Shown: positions 61,323-64,000 of the stretch, piece by piece
Position numbering within the stretch: position 1 is the stretch's first letter
How the letters are laid out: the number at the start of each line of letters is the position of its first letter
Origin: Maricaulis sp034659015
GTDB taxonomy: Bacteria > Pseudomonadota > Alphaproteobacteria > Caulobacterales > Maricaulaceae
NCBI GenBank assembly: GCA_034659015.1
Contig: JAYEGL010000016.1
Span: 120,932 to 184,931, forward strand
Direction of reading: 5' to 3'
Length of the DNA stretch: 64,000 nucleotides
The notes under the pieces: model-generated
The model's database searches: none
Seen by the model: the letters and a program-made list of their open reading frames with translations, nothing else
Told to the model about the DNA's origin: nothing
Made by a program: the position numbers and the translations under genes

Positions 61323-62468
61323 TCAGCCCCGGACCATGTGGGCAAGGGCAGCGCCGATCCGGCCCATCAACCCCTTTTCCGGAACGGCTTCGGCGGCGAC
61401 CAGCGGATAGTCCTGCGGCTCCATGCCCGGTGCCTCGATCGTCAGCGTGGCGATCGCATCGCCCTCGGCGATCGGAGCCGGGATCGGGCCGTCATAATTC
61501 ACCGACACCGTCATGTCGCGGCGGGCGCGGCGGTGCAGGCCGATCGCGATCGCATCGTCCGTGCGCAGCGCGACGGTCTCGGCCATGCCCATGAAGACCG
61601 GGGCCTCGTGTTCGATCACGGCACCGGCCTCGAACAGGTCGTAGACATCGTAATCGGTCAGCGCCGCGCGCATCATGCGCTCCGCTTCGGAGGCCCGCGC
61701 GGCATTCGAGTCCATGCCGTTGAACACGATGATGCGGCGCTCGCCGTCGCGTTCGGCCGAACCGACGAGACCGTAGCCGGACGCTTCCGTGTGCCCGGTC
61801 TTCAGCCCGTCCGCACCGTCGAACACGCCCAGCAGCGGGTTGCGGTTGAACTGGCGGATGCCGTTATAGGTGAATTCGCGTTCTGCCCAGATACCGTAAT
61901 AGTCGGGGTGGTCGCGGATCAGGATACGGGCGATCTGCGCGAGATCTTCCGCGCTGACCATATGGTCGGGATGCGGCCAGCCTGTGGCATTGGCAAAGCT
62001 CGCATTCTCCAGGCCCAGCTCGCGGGCACGTTGCGTCATCATGTCGGCGAAGGCCGCCTCGCTGCCGCCGATCGCCTCGGCCAGCACGATGCAGGCATCA
62101 TTGCCCGACTGCACGATCACGCCGCGCAGCAGGTCCTCCACACGGGCCCGGCTGTTGACTTCGAGGAACATGGTGGAGGAGCCCGAGGCCGCCCCGCCGC
62201 GGCGCCAGGCCTCTTCGGAGACCGGCAGCTCGTCGTCCAGCGAGAGCGAGCCCGCCTCGATGGCTTCGAGCGTCATCAGCACGGTCATCATCTTGGACAT
62301 GGAGGCCGGCGGCATCGGCTCGTCGCCATTCCTGGAGAACAGGACGGTGCCGGTCTCGTAATCCATGATCACGGCATGGCTGGCATCGGTCTGATAGGTG
62401 TTCTGGGCCACGGCCGGCGCGGTGACGGCCGGCAGGGCGAGAAGAAGGATCGCAAGAAGGATGCGCAC
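61323..62468 (-). CDS. dacC: D-alanyl-D-alanine carboxypeptidase (PBP5/6 family)
   Basis: Periplasmic peptidoglycan-trimming enzyme. The 381-residue product has a signal peptide (1-21, APAVAQ), active-site SMSK at 56-59, SGN at 121-123 and KTG at 223-225, then the beta-rich C-terminal domain (ALRTDDAIAIGLHRRARRDMTVSV). No terminal amphipathic anchor is obvious beyond IGAALAHMVRG. The exact paralogue name (dacA/C/F) is not certain. Confidence 0.93.
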   Translation of the reverse strand: MRILLAILLLALPAVTAPAVAQNTYQTDASHAVIMDYETGTVLFSRNGDEPMPPASMSKMMTVLMTLEAIEAGSLSLDDELPVSEEAWRRGGAASGSSTMFLEVNSRARVEDLLRGVIVQSGNDACIVLAEAIGGSEAAFADMMTQRARELGLENASFANATGWPHPDHMVSAEDLAQIARILIRDHPDYYGIWAEREFTYNGIRQFNRNPLLGVFDGADGLKTGHTEASGYGLVGSAERDGERRIIVFNGMDSNAARASEAERMMRAALTDYDVYDLFEAGAVIEHEAPVFMGMAETVALRTDDAIAIGLHRRARRDMTVSVNYDGPIPAPIAEGDAIATLTIEAPGMEPQDYPLVAAEAVPEKGLMGRIGAALAHMVRG

Positions 62469-62567
62469 GGAAGAACTCCCTGGCCGGAATCGGAGTGGAC
62501 GGCTTGGCGACAGGCTGCATGAAAGCGCGGCAAGACCAAGGCGTCCAGCGCTCCAGGCGCAGCGGTG

Positions 62568-63488
62568 TCAGTCGAGCGTGACGATGCGGGCGCCGAAAAC
62601 GCCCCAGTCTGCCAGACTGGAGCGCGCGGCCACGGCTCCGCTGCGATCGTCCCAGCGTCCGAAAAAGACGCGGAAAACCGGCCCCCGGTCGGATTGGCCG
62701 GGCTCCACCCAGACCTCTCCGGCGCCCGATACGCGCCGCGCCAGCCGGTCGGCATTGCCGGCATCGGAAAAGGCGCCGAGCTGCAGCGTGACCCCGCGCC
62801 CGGCCGCCGGAGGCGTCCAGGACGGTGGGGTTTCGGGTGTTTCAACGGGTGCCGGCACGGCTTCGGCGACCTGGACGGGTTCCGGCTCCGCTGCCGGCAC
62901 GCCGGACAGGTCCACGGCGCGGACATTACGGCCCGGCGGCGGGGCGTCGGGATGGGCGGGACCCAGATAGCGCACCCGCACCCGGGCCAGCCCGGTGCCG
63001 ATATAACCCAGCTCGGTGGCCGCGGCGCGCGACATGTCGATGATGCGGTCATCCACGAAGGGGCCGCGGTCGTTGACCCGCACGATGACGCTGCGGCCGT
63101 TTTCCAGATTGGTCACTTCGGCGATCGAGGGTATCGGCAATGTCGTGTGCGCCGCGGTCATCGCGTACTGGTCGAAGACTTCACCGTTAGCCGTTGGCCG
63201 GCCATGAAAATTCGGTCCGTACCAGGACGCGATCCCGACCCGGTCATAGCGGTCGTCGCGCTGCGGCCGGTAGGTCCGGTTCCCCACCCGGTACGGCGTC
63301 CCGACCTTCTGGTGCCGGTCGTCGGAAGCGATGAGCCTGGCCACGTCGACATCGACCCGGGGGGCCGACGGTGCTGCGCTGTCCGGGACCGAGGCAGGAT
63401 AGCGCGAATAGCGCTCGGGCGACGAGGCGCATGCGGACAGCGAGATTGCGATCAGACCACCGGTGAGGAGGAAAGACAGTCTGGACAC
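62568..63488 (-). CDS. rlpA: RlpA-like septal-ring lytic transglycosylase lipoprotein
   Basis: The 306-residue lipoprotein has lipobox Cys20 (AISLSAC), the double-psi beta barrel with IASWYGPNFHGRPTANGE and VRVNDRGPFVDDRIIDMSRAAA, and a C-terminal SPOR domain (about 230-306, VTLQLGAFSDAGNADRLARRV) that binds denuded septal glycan. GTG at 63488 is preferred: it places a short basic n-region before the signal, with GGAGCG upstream. First gene of the minus-strand operon. Confidence 0.93.
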   Translation of the reverse strand: MSRLSFLLTGGLIAISLSACASSPERYSRYPASVPDSAAPSAPRVDVDVARLIASDDRHQKVGTPYRVGNRTYRPQRDDRYDRVGIASWYGPNFHGRPTANGEVFDQYAMTAAHTTLPIPSIAEVTNLENGRSVIVRVNDRGPFVDDRIIDMSRAAATELGYIGTGLARVRVRYLGPAHPDAPPPGRNVRAVDLSGVPAAEPEPVQVAEAVPAPVETPETPPSWTPPAAGRGVTLQLGAFSDAGNADRLARRVSGAGEVWVEPGQSDRGPVFRVFFGRWDDRSGAVAARSSLADWGVFGARIVTLD

Positions 63489-63618
63489 GGGCGCTCCGGC
63501 TGCTTGGCTGGCTGACGAATGCTTCAACCTATCGCGGATTGGTGAAGGGAGAGTAACCCTGTTTGCCAGGCACCGGTAGATGCCCCGGCGCCCGCGTTCG
63601 GCCATTCTGCATCCGCGC

Positions 63619-63647
63619 TTGCGCCGGCGGGCGCTTCTCCGTTATCT
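63619..63647 (+). promoter_or_regulatory. Putative promoter of tRNA-Ser
   Basis: TTGCGC (63619-63624) and TTATCT (63642-63647), 17-base spacer, 11 bases before the mature tRNA 5' end. Confidence 0.4.
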
Positions 63648-63658
63648 GCTGCGCATCC

Positions 63659-63746
63659 GGAGGGGTGGCAGAGTGGTCGATTGCGGCGGTCTTGAAAACC
63701 GTTGAGCCGCGAGGCTCCGGGGGTTCGAATCCCTCCCCCTCCGCCA
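63659..63746 (+). tRNA. tRNA-Ser (TGA)
   Basis: 88 bases including CCA. The acceptor GGAGGGG pairs with CCCCTCC, the anticodon loop CTTGAAA has anticodon TGA (reads UCA and related), and a long variable arm (GAGCCGCGAGGCTC) typical of serine tRNAs is followed by the GGTTCGAATCC T arm. Confidence 0.97.
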
Positions 63747-63872
63747 GCTTGGGCATCCCATACGCACCCGCTCGCAGCGTTGCCCAAGCCGGACTGAATA
63801 TCGCTCGATTTGCGCCCAGCGCGAGCGGAAGTGGTCCGATCGCGAAATGAATCGTCCCCTCCGCTAGTTTTT

Positions 63873-64000
63873 GGCTAGGTCATAAACTCATAAACGGGAT
63901 TCCGTTTTTGGTCGAAGCCTGATTCAAAGTCCTTGAGGAGGATATGGATCATGGGCCGTCGCCGCTACGAGTTGACCGACTTCGAATGGTCTATCATCGA
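63873..64000 (+). mobile_element. Left part of an IS5-family insertion sequence (cut by window edge)
   Basis: An AT-richer leader beginning near GGCTAGGTCATAAACTC (about 63873) leads into a transposase start at 63951. Base composition changes sharply here relative to the tRNA flank. The exact left end and target duplication cannot be fixed because the right end is outside the window. Confidence 0.6.
63951..64000 (+). CDS. IS5-family transposase, N-terminal fragment (cut by window edge)
   Basis: The first 16 residues MGRRRYELTDFEWSII match the N-terminus of IS5-family (IS427/IS402-like) transposases, where this segment is DUF4096-like. GAGGAGG lies 11 bases before the ATG. The rest is beyond the window. 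Confidence 0.75.
   Translation, partial: MGRRRYELTDFEWSII

Overview
The window is chromosomal DNA from a GC-rich alphaproteobacterium, most likely of the Caulobacterales/Maricaulales group. This is an inference from four things: the gene order (gltX-comEC, lexA-trpCDG, trpE-ppiD, tpiA-secG-pyrG, eno-ftsB-pdhABC, ntrBC-ntrYX-trkA-trkH-dat-hfq-hflX, and rlpA-dac-tmk-holB-tatD), the alphaproteobacterial SOS box GTTC-N7-GTTC in front of lexA, a ubiquinol-cytochrome c chaperone, and several dispersed palindromic repeats of the kind common in this group. Almost all genes are core housekeeping genes. They are densely packed, with many 4-base ATGA/GTGA/TTGA overlaps that suggest translational coupling.

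Layout. 1-10.5 kb: 5' part of gltX, comEC, then lexA-trpC-trpD-trpG on the minus strand, separated from trpE-ppiD by one opposite-strand gene of the divergent polysaccharide deacetylase family. 10.6-15.6 kb: tpiA, a degenerate receiver protein, secG, pyrG, a glutathione S-transferase. 15.8-22.1 kb: a PLP decarboxylase, a DUF2807 protein, rpmF, fhs, eno, ftsB. 22.3-28.4 kb: pyruvate dehydrogenase genes pdhA, pdhB and pdhC interleaved with three small genes (VOC, NTF2-like, GFA), then a double-hotdog thioesterase between two identical 38-base palindromes. 28.4-32.6 kb: bamE, cytochrome bc1 chaperone, plsX, fabH, ihfA, a MerR regulator. 32.7-34.3 kb: tRNA-Pro followed by a short AT-richer island. 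34.3-39.3 kb: ferredoxin-reductase-like flavoprotein, heme A synthase, a phytase-like lipoprotein and a PhoX-like Tat protein. 39.4-57.2 kb: rplM-rpsI, lipA, coq10-like, pncC, ispDF, dusB-ntrB-ntrC, ntrY-ntrX-trkA-trkH, dat, hfq-hflX, mazG. 57.5-63.5 kb: a DUF411 protein and the minus-strand operon rlpA-dac-tmk-holB-tatD-MBL. 63.6-64 kb: tRNA-Ser and the left part of an IS5-family element cut by the window edge.

The most unusual region is the island at 32808-34303. It has its own promoter-like sequence and an N-terminal domain frame that overlaps, in the -1 frame, a trypsin-like serine protease domain with an intact His/Asp/Ser triad. The two frames meet exactly at A_AAA_AAG, the classical bacterial -1 slippery heptamer. 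A 73-residue protein is coupled to the protease by an ATGA overlap and, by eye, resembles the protease's own N-terminal domain. This could be a compact frameshift-regulated protease with a pro-domain-like partner, or a protease gene disabled by one indel in a run of six A.

Other points that stand out are the NtrC and NtrX homologues that both lack the sigma54-contacting GAFTGA loop (NtrC also has a degraded Walker B), a receiver domain with Glu in place of the phosphorylated Asp, and an in-frame palindromic repeat inside the pdhC linker.
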